64,000 nucleotides of DNA, from contig QEOQ01000439.1 in the NCBI GenBank assembly GCA_010279815.1, positions 693,101 to 757,100 of the forward strand. Reading direction: 5' to 3'. The stretch comes from Brachionus plicatilis. Taxonomy: Eukaryota; Rotifera; Eurotatoria; Ploima; Brachionidae. Shown one piece after another: positions 1 to 11,470 of this stretch (positions within the stretch are counted from its first letter, which is position 1; each line of letters opens with the position of its first letter). Position numbers and translations under genes: made by a program. The notes below the pieces were generated by a model. The model was given only the letters and a program-made list of their open reading frames with translations. It searched no databases and was not told the DNA's origin.

Positions 1-533
1 GAACATACATCGTTAGAAATTGAAAAAAATAATAATCACAGCCGACTGCAATGGCATAGATTAAATTTTCTAGACGACAGTCTTTCTGGAGAAAGCCAGA
101 ATCAAACATTTTATTGACTGAGATGCGTGCTCACGAAAATAAGTATCAAAGGGAAAGCATCACATAATCAAAGCATTGTTTCTAAATTATTCGTAAAATT
201 ACTTAAAGTTGGAGAAAAGAAACTATGTTTATCGTTTAGAAAGACTTCCATCGTAAGAGAAATTAATAATTCTTTTTTTTAGCTTCATCGAATACTTCTC
301 CTTCGCCATATGAACCATAAATTAACCGAAACAAGGAATTTTTGCTTATTTTAAGATTCTAGAAATTATTTTTAATATACTTTAGTTAATTTTTTTGATT
401 TATTACATTATGTTTTTAAAAAAAGTATTTAGAGGATTGCCATGATTGTTTTTGCGCTGCTTTAGAGTAGAACATATTTCTTTGCTTTTTTTTAGAAACG
501 TAGTTGTTTATTAATATTTTCCATTTTACAACA
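1..533. repeat. Copy of dispersed/tandem repeat family A
   Basis: This stretch matches 5947-6479 base for base at a constant offset with only scattered mismatches and no indel, so the duplication is recent. It contains no open frame of note. The left end is cut by the window edge. Both copies end at the same place, just after a TTTTACAAC string, after which the flanks differ. Confidence 0.85.
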
Positions 534-958
534 AAATCCAAGACTTTTATTAAAAATTTAATTTCAACAAGATTTTTTTGATTTTTTATTTCAATAAACT
601 TTTGGATCTAATTTTTTCTTTATTTTTTTAACTTAACAAAAATCTCTCCCGAGTCTCGCACCAAAAAGATGGCTAATTAGAGATAAATTTAATTACAATT
701 AATGATTTAAAAAATCTTTGATGGAGAAATTCAAGAAATCTCTAAAAAAAATATTCAAGAAAATTCTAGAAAAAAGTATGATGGAACCAAGCTTCTATGT
801 ATAATAAAAAAAAGAAATAATCATATCGTAAGAGAAGTCAATTAAAGTTGGAGAAGAGCCATCTATTTACTGACTAAGAAGCTTTCGCCCGAAAATAAGA
901 ATGGAAAGGAAAGCAAAAACGTTTTCATCATCATCAAAGGATTGAATCCAAATACAAA
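534..958. other. AT-rich spacer with a degenerate piece of repeat family A
   Basis: No gene seen. 830-958 is a diverged piece of repeat family A (shared GTTGGAGAAGAG, GACTAAGA and CGAAAATAAG strings). 690-775 resembles 4740-4800. Confidence 0.5.
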
Positions 959-1495
959 ATGTTAAGGCATCTTGAGATAGAATCTTTGGAAGAATTCAAA
1001 AAATTGATCAAAAATTTACATTTCGACAACGTATCATGGAACTTTCATGGCAAAAATAAATTAGCCGATTGCGATAAGCATTCATTCGATTGTAAATTTC
1101 AAAAGAAAGGTTACAAAAAATCAATTTATTTGAAAATTGACGATGACAACACTGATATCACAAAAGAACAATGTAAACAATACAATCGTTCATTAATTGA
1201 TCAAAATTGGACTTCGTTCGAACAAATGATTTCGTCGATTTTCAGTATAATAAAACATTTTTTAGTATAAAGTATAATAGAACATCAACCGAAAGAGACT
1301 CAATCATCAAATTTAGCACCAAAAGGCATTGATTCAGATGATGATGATGCAAGTAATCCAATTGAAGAAAATGTATACAAAATACCGAGAATTGTTTCAA
1401 ACATACAAGCTGAAGAAAAGTTGTGTGATAAATGTGGTGCAAAAATGATTAAAAGAAGATATTGGGCTTGCTCAAACAAATGTGGAAAAATTTAA
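959..1495 (+). pseudogene. Broken ORF with C-terminal zinc ribbon, probably transposon-derived
   Basis: A frame runs from ATG 959 to TAA 1493-1495, interrupted only by an in-frame TAA at 1268-1270. The stop lies in an apparent short tandem duplication: an AGTATAATA-type string occurs on both sides, and the peptide reads SIIKH, then stop, then SIIEH. The N-terminal ~75 residues have a conserved-looking W, two cysteines and an IYLKIDDDN stretch, reminiscent of the FLYWCH-like DNA-binding module of MULE transposases. After the stop come an acidic DSDDDD stretch and a CDKC...CSNKC zinc ribbon close to the C-terminus. The frame starts inside repeat family A. Family assignment is inference; the stop and zinc ribbon are seen directly. 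Confidence 0.45.
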
Positions 1496-2299
1496 ATTTT
1501 TGTGGTAAAATTGAATAAAAATTTTTTTTTTAATAAATTTGGTGTATTTCTATTAAATTAGGTGATAATGCGAAAAAAATAGTGTCATTTTATATTTTTA
1601 TTTTTTTAGTTTGTTTTTGGTGTTACTCTAATAAATTTGGGGTAAAAAATTAAAAATTTGGGGTATTTTATTAAAAATTTGGTGTATGAGAACTAATAAA
1701 GTCATTTTCTAGACGACTTTCCCACTCGAGATGGAGAAAAGCTATCTTGTTATTGACTAAGACCCCTCTCCCGAAATCAAGTAAGAAAAGGAAGGCATAC
1801 CATCATCAATGGATTAAATCCAATATCAAGAAGCCAAGGCATCTCGAGATAGAGCGAAGGCTCTATCATGTTTAAGTTAAAATATACATTGTATTCAGCA
1901 ATCCTAAAAAAGCAATCAGATGTTTGCAAGTTTGATTAATACATTACAAAAGTATTATAATAAGACGAAGCACAGCAACCATGCAAATAAATACCGAAAA
2001 TAAGTAAGAAAAGGAAGGCATACCATCACAATGGATTAAATCCAATATCAAGAAGTCAAAGCATATAAGTAATTTTTTTAAAAAATTTTTAATATTTTTT
2101 GGGATATATACTAACTAACACCACTTCAACTTCTATCAATCTTAAAAGCAAGCAGGTCATCGGACAACGACAACGACCAACGAAACAACCAACGTCACAG
2201 AAATAATTTTATTGTTTTGATTCAATTTTATCTAATTTTTAAAAATTCTCATCTAATAAACATTTTTATTAAATTTCTATTTTATTTACTTTTTTGCGC
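1496..2299. repeat. Diverged copies of repeat family A and AT-rich spacer
   Basis: 1692-1975 and 1995-2068 are two diverged copies of repeat family A (TTTTCTAGACGAC, GACTAAGA, AAGGAAGGCAT and GGATTAAATCCAATAT blocks). 1520-1690 is low-complexity AT with a repeated AAATTTGGGGTA-like string. No gene seen. Confidence 0.6.
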
Positions 2300-2412
2300 A
2301 TTTTTGACTGTCCGTTTTTATCTGACTACATTTCTATGCGGCCCAAAATTCTGCCTAGCTAAGCGGTCAAATGACCAGCCGCCAAAAACTAAATGTCCCC
2401 TTGAACCGAACC
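2300..2412. repeat. Fragment of the GGCC-type foldback family
   Basis: Resembles part of the right arm of the 6742-7091 foldback (TTTGACNGTCCGT, GCGGNCCAAAA, GCCTAGCT and GCGGTCA blocks in the same order). Truncated on both sides and without its own target duplication. Confidence 0.55.
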
Positions 2413-2635
2413 CAATTGTCGATTGATTTTCTTTAATTAAATAGATAATTGTAGTTTCTTTAATTGATTTTTTATCAATTCAACATCTATTTTATGATCT
2501 TTTTATACACATATATTATTTTAAAAATAGTTATCAAAAAAAAAACTTGTCAAATGACTTTTGTTCGTAAGATTTTTAATTTTAAATAAGTCTAAGAGAA
2601 ATGTGGCCTGTTCGGTAAATGAATTTAGTTGTAAG

Positions 2636-3139
2636 TAGTGTTGGGGGCCGGTCGAGAGGCCACGTGGCCGGCCAGAAAAAAAAAATGGCCGAGACCGTGG
2701 CCGGCCGTGTAAGCGGCCAAAAAACGGCCGGTTCATTTAACGGCCAATGACCGTGACTGGCCGGCCAAGCCGCGGCCAACTGACGGACCGACCGTGAAAT
2801 TTTAAAAGACCGTTTGGTGGCCGTTCGACTACCGGCCTAAATAAAAACCGACCGTTAAGTGGCCAGCCAACTGACGAACTGACCGTGAACTGGCCGGCCA
2901 ACTGACTGTCGGTTTTCTAAAATTTGGCCGGCCATATCACGGTCGGTCTGTCTTGTGGCCGGCCCTGGAAAGGTCGACCTTTTTAAAAACGGTCCACAAA
3001 CGGCCAGCCAATTCATGGACGGTCTAAAATGCGGCCGTTAAATTCACGGCCAAAATAGGCCGTTTATACTGGCCGGCCAACTGGCCGTTCAAGTCCGACC
3101 GTAGACCGGCCGGCCAAAGTTGGCCGCTGCCCAACACTA
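2636..3139. mobile_element. 504-bp hAT-type MITE, GGCC-rich, with 8-bp target duplication
   Basis: Begins TAGTGTTGGG and ends CCCAACACTA, a 10-bp perfect terminal inverted repeat of the hAT kind. It is flanked by the direct repeat GTTGTAAG at 2628-2635 and 3140-3147, the 8-bp duplication expected for hAT. The interior is saturated with GGCC, CCGG and GACCGT words, far richer in GC than its surroundings, and has no transposase frame. Open frames read through it are artefacts of the repeat words. Confidence 0.88.
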
Positions 3140-3410
3140 GTTGTAAGAGGAAAAATGTTTGAATTACCATCAGCTTATTTACAAGACTCAGTGAGTTGTA
3201 TTCAAGAGTTTTAGAATGACTTAAGTTTGATGCCGGTATAGATCTAGCTGATTTTTATTTCAATAGTGGATAAAGAAATTTAAGGTTATTTGCCTGTTTT
3301 TCGAAAGAAATAGCAAAGCTTCTACATCAATGGCATGTAAATCTTGCTTAAACAGTCGATGTAAAACTACACAAGAAGATTTTAAACATAGTGGTAGATC
3401 TGTATAAATA

Positions 3411-4007
3411 ATGCCGCAATATTTTGGAAAATATTTTTTTTTGAAAATGACTTTTCAACATCTTTTGGATTACTTCTTTTCCGACTCGTTTAGGTCATTT
3501 TCGATGGATGGTCAGCACACAAATGGTCAGCTTTTGAAAGGCTCTTTCAAAATTAGGATGGACAATGGTGAAATGATTAATGGAAGTTTTCACGATAAAT
3601 TTCTTATTGTCATCTATGATGGATTTCGCACTTTTGGACTCGATTTTTGGTTTAATGGTCCATTGAGATTTTTTAAAATTACTGGTGATAATTTTATGCT
3701 TAGTATAAGTGGATTGATAGTCAATTTTGAAAATTTTAAATTATTTGATGGATCAATAGATTTATCCATTGGCAACTTGAACAAAAACTCTCCATTTAAA
3801 TTTGGTTTTAACTTGTCGCTGAAAACTATGGAATGTCTTTGCGAAATGTGGAGTATATGCAAAAATTTAGAAAAAGAAAATTTTTTTTTAAAACAAATGT
3901 TACAAAACCAGTCAAAACACAACAGCTACCTCAAAATAGTTAAATTACCAAAAACTAAAAAATCAGTCAAAAGACTTCAAAAAAAGCCAAATCAAAATAT
4001 GCGATGA
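3411..4007 (+). CDS. Hypothetical protein, 198 aa, unassigned
   Basis: Uninterrupted frame from ATG 3411 to TGA. The product is basic at the C-terminus (KLPKTKKSVKRLQKK) and in its first two thirds alternates short hydrophobic strands with NG/DG turns (for example NGQLLKGSF and NGEMINGSF), which suggests a repetitive beta structure; a short helical segment near residues 140-165 precedes the basic tail. I do not recognise the family. A 25-codon frame (3330-3407, with CKSC and C residues) lies upstream in the same frame and is separated only by one TAA, so the annotated start may be internal to a longer or broken gene. AT-rich 3' flank. It lies next to the hAT MITE and may itself be a mobile-element remnant. 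Confidence 0.4.
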   Translation: MPQYFGKYFFLKMTFQHLLDYFFSDSFRSFSMDGQHTNGQLLKGSFKIRMDNGEMINGSFHDKFLIVIYDGFRTFGLDFWFNGPLRFFKITGDNFMLSISGLIVNFENFKLFDGSIDLSIGNLNKNSPFKFGFNLSLKTMECLCEMWSICKNLEKENFFLKQMLQNQSKHNSYLKIVKLPKTKKSVKRLQKKPNQNMR

Positions 4008-5435
4008 GAATTTTATTTTTTATTTTATTTTGATTTATTAAGATTCATATAAATAAAAGATTAGATAAAAATTTAAAAATTTTATTTTTAAAAAATTATT
4101 TTTTTATAAAAGAAATAGAATATAATTAAGTGGGTCTTGCGGGCCTTTAAAAGTCCAAAATGATACTTGATTTAAAAAAAAATTACAAAATATTCTTAAA
4201 TAATAGTTTCCAAGCATTTTCCGGTGAAAAAGCGATCAAACTGTCGATACAAATTATTATGCTTTCTATGAATCGTTTCGATGCTTGTTTTTATCGGGAA
4301 TTATTTAATCAAACGGAAAATTTTGCCCTGAAAAATCCAAAGATCTTTAAGGGTTTTTTGCGATTTGGCTAAATGAATGATAAAGCATTAAACAAAAAAC
4401 GAATTAATAGGAGACTTGTAAAGTATTTTGTTGTTGTCCAGTGATAGATTCTACATTTACCCTTTAATCATTCGTAAAATATTGATTTAGAGTGTAGTTT
4501 TTTTTCTAGTTTTTCATTTAACAGATTCACACATCCTCCAACATTCGCTTCCGTACTTCAGTATTGGGATTACTACTTCACTTCACTGTAAAGTTAAAAA
4601 TTAATTTCCTTGCTGTAGCTGGCTGAATTTTTTTCTGGTCAGAGTCTAGCAAAGTCACTCTTTGATTTAGCAATTCTATTCTTAATGTCTCTATGTGTTC
4701 CCAACACTGAAATTAATGCTTATCAAAACAATTTATGGTGCAGATAATTAATGATTAATTTGAGAAATCTCTAGAAACTTATTCAAGAAAATTCTAGAAA
4801 AAAATTATTACAAAATTCCGAAATTAACTAAATATTTGCCAATGAAAGCTTGTGCTTTTTCACTTTAAAATTGAAAAAAAATTTAATTGTCACTTCGTTA
4901 TCAAATCTTTTATTTTAATTGTAAAAAATAAATATTTTAAAATTTTGTCACCAAGATTTTTTTTTTAATTATTGAACCTCAACAAGACTCTGTCACAGTC
5001 AACTTCCGACTATTAACCTATTTTTTTGATTCAAAAAACAATCTAAAGGACAAACAAATCCAAGGTAATCAAAAACAGTTTTGAAAAGATTCAGTGTAAT
5101 TTAAAAATATTAAAATTTTTAAAGGTGATACTAATTTAAAAATAAAAAAAAAAGAAATTTAATTCCAAAATTATTGGAGCCTAAAGCTAAACTTGAACAA
5201 CTTTCTGATGAATAATTTTCTTCCACTCTTTATCTTGAGGTTGTTATATAGGAAATATTTGGCAAATCTAAATCCATTTTTAACTTTATTTATATTAATT
5301 TTATTATTTAACAAATTTATAAATAAAGCATTTAATAAACTGCTTGAATAAATTTCTATAGATAGAATCCGAAAAAGCGTAAAAGGGTAAATTAAGGGAA
5401 GCACAGTCCCCATCAATGGATTCAATCCAAATACA
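4008..5435. other. AT-rich stretch without a convincing gene
   Basis: Short frames at 4160-4372 (plus) and 5171-5449 (minus) lack recognisable domains and splice context. 4740-4800 resembles 690-775. From about 5390 the first diverged copy of repeat family A begins. Nothing else seen. Confidence 0.4.
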
Positions 5436-6478
5436 AAATATTTAGGCATCTAAAAATATTGCGTTGGCTTCGTCATGTTAAAAAATGAAATATATTCAGC
5501 AACACTAAAAAAGCATCTCGATAGTTGCATCTTGACGAAGTTAAATAATAAAATTATAATTAGATTGATTTTTGAAACCATGTTTATCGTTTAGAAGAAC
5601 ATACATCGTTAGAAATTGAAAAAAATAATAATCACAGCCGACTGCAATGGCATAGATTAAATTTTCTAGACGACAGTCTTTCTGGAGAAAGCCAGAATCA
5701 AACATTTTATTGACTGAGATGCGTGCTCACGAAAATAAGTATGAAAGGGAAAGCATAACATAATCAAAGCATTGTTTCTAATTGCAAAGTGTTTAGGCAT
5801 CTAGAGACATTGCGTTGGCTTCGTCATGTTAATAAGGAAATATATTCAGCAACACTAAAAAAGCATCTCGATAGTTCCATTTTGACGAAGTTAAATAATA
5901 AAATTATAATTAGATTGAGTTTTTAAACCATGTTTATCCTTTAGAAATACATACATCGTTAGAAATTGAAAAAAATAATAATCACAGCCGACTGCAATGG
6001 CATAGATTAAATTTTCTAGACGACAGTCTTTCTGGAGAAAGCCAGAATCAAACATTTTATTGACTGAGATGCGTGCTCACGAAAATAAGTATGAAAGGGA
6101 AAGCATCACATAATCAAAGCATTGTTTCTAAATTATTCGTAAAATTACTTAAAGTTGGAGAAAAGAAACTATGTTTATCGTTTAGAAAGACTTCCATCGT
6201 AAGAGAAATTAATAATTCTTTTTTTTAGCTTCATCGAATACTTCTCCTTCGCCATATGAACCATAAATTAACCGAAACAAGGAATTTTTGCTTATTTTAA
6301 GATTCTAGAAATTATTTTTAATATACTTTAGTTAATTTTTTTGATTTATTACATTATGTTTTTAAAAAAAGTATTTAGAGGATTGCCATGATTGTTTTTG
6401 CGCTGCTTTAGAGTAGAACATATTTCTTTGCTTTTTTTTAGAAACGTAGTTGTTTATTAATATTTTCCATTTTACAAC
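5436..6478. repeat. Tandem array of repeat family A, unit about 350 bp
   Basis: Matching landmarks recur at a ~350 bp period: TTTAGGCATCT at 5441 and 5792, and CATACATCGTTAG at 5600 and 5950. The last unit runs on into the ~530 bp segment shared with positions 1-533. No coding frame survives, and no terminal inverted repeat or poly-A tail is evident, so the class is unknown. Confidence 0.8.
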
Positions 6479-6589
6479 CATATTAAAATAAAGGTGACAT
6501 TTTTTTAGTATTTATTTATTATAATATTTTACCATTTTATTAATTTAATTCTGTTTTAATATTTCCTTTATTTTAATTTTTGAAATAAT

Positions 6590-6710
6590 TTTTATTCTTA
6601 ATTTGTATTATAACATAAATTTTTTCACTTTGTTTCATCTGCTGAACAAGTTTATGGCCATTAGTAAATTCTAAAGTTAGAGAATTTTTATCTTTTTGTA
6701 TTGAAAACTT
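6590..6710. repeat. Dispersed repeat, left member of a direct pair
   Basis: About 80 percent identical to 7765-7880 in the same orientation (AACAAGTTT, GACC/GGCCATTAGTAAA and TTTTGTATTGAAA blocks). The two members bracket the 6742-7091 foldback. Confidence 0.6.
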
Positions 6711-6741
6711 CTAATTTTCGAAAGAAGCAATCTTTAGATTT

Positions 6742-7091
6742 TAGTGCTGGATACGGTCAAGACAAACCGGTCCATTACACGGTCATTTGGCCGGTCAGCT
6801 AGGTAGTCTAATTTTTAGACCACCAAAATAAACGCCCCAAAATATACGGACGGCTAAAAACCGGCCAACTTTTTGGCTGGCGGTCATCAAATACCTGCCA
6901 AAAATTTGGCCGTATTTTTTACCGCTTATATTTTTGACCGTCCGTATTTTTTATGACGTTTATTTTTGCGGTCCAAAAATTAGACCGCCTAGCTGACCGC
7001 CCGTTTAAAGTTTGTCCGACTACTGCGGACACGGTTTTGGTTTATGAAAATTTTGGCCGGTTAAGTTTCCGCTTGTACGGATCCAACACTA
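6742..7091. mobile_element. 350-bp foldback/MITE with near-complete internal palindrome
   Basis: Ends are TAGTGCTGGAT and ATCCAACACTA. The arms are complementary almost to the middle: the left block GGTCAGCTAGGTAGTCTAAT pairs with ATTAGACCGCCTAGCTGACC on the right. The TIR resembles the hAT MITE at 2636-3139, so the families may be related. No exact target duplication is visible. The frame at 6953-7150 is only arm sequence. Confidence 0.75.
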
Positions 7092-8218
7092 ATAAATTAG
7101 CAAAAAGCTATTATTTATCTATTATAAAACTTTTAAATCTAAAAGCTTGAATTGAATAGTTTTAATGAAATAAATAAATATTTAGAAAAATATGGTTTAT
7201 TTTCATGTCAACATAGAAATTTTGAAAGAATGCTTACTTTTTAATTCAAAGGTTTTCAAAGGCAATTCTCCTTTAAATTTAAAATAGAGACCAAGACAAA
7301 TGTCTTAGGAAATTTGAATTGTTAATTTTAACTTAAGAAACAGCAATAATCTAATAGAATCGATGGCCAAATCGAAATTTGGTGAAAAAACCTTTGAGTT
7401 TTTTTATTCAAGATTAATAAATTGCTTTGTGATCAAGAGATCAATGTTGAAGTTTTCAAAAGCCTTTAATTTTAAATAACATTAACTTGATTGATATAAA
7501 TTTAGTAGCAAAATTTGAATTATTTAACTTACATATCTTGTTGTTAAATTTTTTAAATAACAATGTAATCAATAACTTCTTTTTTTATTTTTTAATGAAT
7601 TGAATAATTTTTATGTAGAATCTCTTAATATAATTATTTTTTAATAAATTTAAATAAATGAAGTGTTAATCAGTTCTTAAAGACATTGGCACTAGCCTGT
7701 TGATTAATCTTGGAATGTTAAAAAAATTTAATCTGGTTTAAATATCTACTTTACTTAAATTTTAATTCTTAATTTTTATTTTAACATAATTTTTTTAACT
7801 TTGCCTCATTTGCAGAACAAGTTTTTGACCATTAGTAAACTCTTAAGTTATAGAATTTTTACACTTTTGTATTGAAAGTTTCGTATTGAATTTCAAAGTG
7901 TGTTGTCACGTACGCTGATTCAAACAGGGTTTTTATAGAAACAAACATAGAAACTTCGGAATAAGCCCATCGGCCTATTATAAATATGAATTTTTTATGA
8001 AATTGTTTACTTTTATATTTTTTATATTTAATCTAAAGATCCTTAATTCGGTATACAAATAAATTAAAAAAACAACCAATTTTTTTATTGATATTCTTCT
8101 TTTTTTCTATTTTAAAATAACTTTTTACAATTTTTACTTTATTTTGCAATGTTTACAATATTAAAAGAAAAATTAAAAATTCAAAAATTTTTATTAAAAA
8201 AAAAAATTTTATTAATAA
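7092..8218. other. AT-rich spacer
   Basis: No gene seen. Contains the second member (7765-7880) of the direct repeat pair. Confidence 0.4.
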
Positions 8219-8751
8219 TTATTCGATGTCTTCCAAGCTATCAAAATCTTTATAAAATGGATATTTAGGCTTGAATACATTTGTATTTGACTCGAAAATT
8301 TGTTTTTGCTTATTTTGTTTTATTTCGACCAAATTAGGCTCAAAAACGCATTCTTCGAATTCAAATTTCAGATTTGAAGGCATTTTAGCTTTTCTAACAG
8401 GAATAGTTCCAATCTGTATAGGAATATTTAAATCAGAACTAACTGATAAACCAGTCGCATCAAAATTTAAAAAAAGCTCATAAGACACATCAATCAAGCT
8501 ACTACAGCCCATAGTCGAAGGAGAGATAGATGGTATAAGCATTTTCATGTTTTTAAAAACTTCAGTCTTTTTTGCATCAATTTTTTGCGGAAATTCCATC
8601 GATGTCACTTTACGAGTGCAGTTATGAAATCGTTTCTTTGCTTGAAAAGTCAAGTTTTGCATCAAAACAACCTTTATTTTTTTAACTTCGCGTTTAGTTC
8701 TATTTTCGACTTCAACATCAAAATAAATGTGTTCACCTGGCACAAAACCAG
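8219..8751 (-). CDS. Arrestin domain-containing protein, exon 3 (C-terminal arrestin fold)
   Basis: Last exon of a three-exon gene (12286-11925, 11861-11698, 8751-8219; 1059 nt, 352 aa). It opens after a TTATTATTAG acceptor; the split codon yields TGFVPGE, the landmark at the start of the arrestin C domain in ARRDC/alpha-arrestins, followed by FDVEVENRT. The rest forms the second beta sandwich (IPSISPST, SYELFL, IPIQIGTIP) and an acidic tail. Such proteins act as cytosolic adaptors that couple membrane cargo to ubiquitin ligases. I see no clear PPxY motif in the tail (KPKYPFYKDF), unlike ARRDC3-type adaptors, so ligase recruitment by WW domains is doubtful. The 2946-bp intron upstream holds a LINE fossil. 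Confidence 0.85.
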
Positions 8752-8925
8752 CTAATAATAAAATTTATTTTATTTTAAACAAAATTTTATTTTTTTTGAG
8801 TTGGCTCTATTGACACAATGCTACACTGAAAACTTTTATAAGATTCGCTTTAAAAGAACTAAAAGAACTAGTTTTATTAAATATTTTAAAAAAAGAAAAA
8901 CTATTTTGAAATTGTTTGATTTAAT

Positions 8926-9056
8926 TAGAGTTGTTTAAAAGTCATTAAGTCAAAGTCAAGTCAAGTCAAAAGACTTTTTTAAAAAAAATTTCAAGTCAAA
9001 AGAGTATGAGATTGAAAAGACTTAAAGATGACTTTTTTTCCTGACTTTTGCGCAAT
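8926..9056. mobile_element. Degraded copy of the AAGTCC MITE family
   Basis: Starts TAGAGTTGTTTAAAAGTC, the terminal motif of the family seen intact at 19162-19557 and 48362-48527, then AAGTCAAGTCAAGTC runs. The other end is too decayed to place. It lies in arrestin intron 2. Confidence 0.6.
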
Positions 9057-10849
9057 ATCAAAATGCACAATGCAGAGTGCAAACCATCGAAATAATGCTA
9101 TTTTAAGTGGATAATTTTTTGCAGACTTTTGCATATTTTGCCTTTAGATTTAACAAATTATCTTTAAACCAAAAATTTTAATTTATTTATAAACTTCAAC
9201 TTGCCCAAAATTTCCGAAAAAAATCATTTCATGATTTAGCCCTTTTCAAAAAATTTCTTTTTCATTTAGCTTTATTGAAATTCTAAAAGGAGAAAATATT
9301 TATTTGAGGTTTTGCTATAATTTGTGACACATCCCCTCTTTGCTTAAGAAAATTTCAATTTGCGGTAGAAAATACTAACTAGATTCTATATTTTTATCCT
9401 ACCAAGATTACCTAAGCCAAAACTTAGTTTCATTAAGATATCAAACTTGTTTAAAATACAATTAAAATGCACATCTAAAGGTAATTCAACCGTATCGCAA
9501 ATATTTCTTAATTAGTTATTAATAGCTAAACCTATTTCAGAATAAAATTTAAAAATATCAAAACTAAGTTAAAAAAATAAAATTAAGTAAAAAGAAAATT
9601 TAAAAAGTATATCTTGAAATCGAGAGTTACAGTTATTTAAGCTTTTTTCTTTAAAAAATTTTTTAATTTTATTATTTTCATTGTCATTAATTTAATAAGT
9701 AAATTTTTTAATTAATTTTGTCAATTTTATTTTTCCTTTATTCAGTTAATTTATTTTTTTTTAGAAAATGAAAAAAAAAGCTTACAATTTAGCATACCAA
9801 CATATTCTTTAGATAATTTGCAATTTGATGAGCTATATCCCAAGACGTCAAAATAATTTTTTTCAACTCAAATTTAATTATAATCACTTTACAGTTTTAT
9901 GACTTAAAAAAGACAATAATTAATCCAAATACAAACCAACAACCTAAATACGAACACTCTAAACTTAATAATGATTTCTAAAAAATGTATTAATAAATAC
10001 ATTTTTTACAAAAACGAATAAAATACGCTTGTTTTTTTGAAACTTTTTATTTAAATTTAAAATGTTTTTAATTAGTTTCAGAAAAGTTTTTATGACTAGT
10101 AGATAAATAAATTCCAAGTGATGCGTATTTTGATTTCTGGATGTTATTTTTTCTATTTGGATAAGGCCACTATCACATATTTTATATCAAAAAAAGAATA
10201 AACTTTAGGCTTTAAAATAATTATTTTATTCAGTAACTTCCCCTTGTTCTCTCGTAAATTTTCAACTTAATGATATCTAGAACTAAAGCTTAAAAAATAC
10301 TAAAATCAAGACTCAGAAAAAAGATTTTATTTTATAAAGATATTTATTTAAAAGCTTAAATTCAATCATATGTGTGTACAAAATTTTAAGATAATACCTT
10401 GAATAAATCAAAAGTTATTCTTTAAAAACAAAAAACACCCAAGTTTTTTAGATTTTAGAACAATGGTCATTTTTTGGTGTTATTTGATTGTATCTTCTCG
10501 AAAACTAGACGGAAAAAAACAATCTATAGCTCATTTTAATCATAAAAAAATTATCTACAAAATTATTTATTAAAATCGCAATTTTTATATTGTGTCTTAT
10601 GAGGACAACCCAAGTCGCAGGTAGGGGTCAATTAATAGGCCAGAGTGAACTAATATTGAAAAGAAAGTTTTATTAAAATATCAATTTTAGAAACTAGAGA
10701 AAAAAAGCTGTAAACCCTCAAAATTTCACTATTATATCATTGTCCGTTCAACATTTTTTTTACTAAACGAATTTTAAGACAACCATTTTTGGCCATCCGT
10801 TAGCGGTTGTTATTTAAGTTGTGTGATCATCAGGAACTCTATAATTCAA
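9057..10849. other. AT-rich intronic sequence (arrestin intron 2)
   Basis: Read on both strands without finding an open frame, tRNA-like fold or repeat of note. Confidence 0.4.
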
Positions 10850-11470
10850 GGCTTAACTAAATAAAATATCTCTCAAATAGAAAATAGAAATGGGGGTCTG
10901 AAAACAAAAACATTAGGTAATCTTTACAAATATTTGATAGGACCAATCTTGGATTATTCTTTTCCTTGTTTTAAATTCATTCTCAGACACTAACATCAAA
11001 AAAATACAAGTTATTCAAAATTCAGGAGTTCGATCTATTTGAAGCTGAAATACAATGCCCCCTTCAATATTAAACATCAAGAGGCCTTCAATAAACTAAA
11101 TCTACTAACAGTTTCAAATCAACTTTTTGAGTTGAGTGAGAGATATGTCAGGACAAGATTGAGTCATTCTGTTCCACTGGTCATCTAACTGATAGAAGAA
11201 TATAGAGAAAGTTTCGAATCAAGATATATCGAATATCCAATTGTGTAATTGCTACCTAGCGATTTCTTCTTTTTTTCCTGAACTATCAAATACTTAAAGA
11301 TGTCTTACCTCTAGTTATTTCAACTTATCATTTTTAATTTTCTTTCGACTTATTTATTATATTTTTAACTTTGAGTTATTTTTTATTTTAAATCTTATTT
11401 TAAATTTATTTTGTATATTTTTTTTCCTGAAGGAGCATTAGCTCGGTACAGATAAACAAATAAATAAAAA
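10850..11470 (+). pseudogene. LINE 3' fragment (end of RT ORF, 3' UTR, hairpin and tail)
   Basis: Homologous to the end of the ORF at 33801-34127 and 43865-44173 (GACCAATCTTGGATTATTC, GAGGCCTTCAATAAACTAAA) but riddled with frameshifts and stops. It ends in GAGCATTAGCTC (11433-11444) and an AAACAAATAAATAAA tail. 5'-truncated, inserted in arrestin intron 2 on the antisense strand of the gene. Confidence 0.85.

Noticed and set aside
60..160. Hammerhead ribozyme core in repeat family A (ACTGAGATGCGTGCTCACGAAA)
   Set aside because: It has CTGA and GAAA around a small stem, but CTGANGA is not matched, and other copies (ACTAAGACC...CGAAA, CTGACTAAGA...CGAAA) do not keep the stem.
2217..2426. 69-aa plus-strand frame
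   Set aside because: Composed of AT-rich filler and foldback-family sequence; no domain or splice context.
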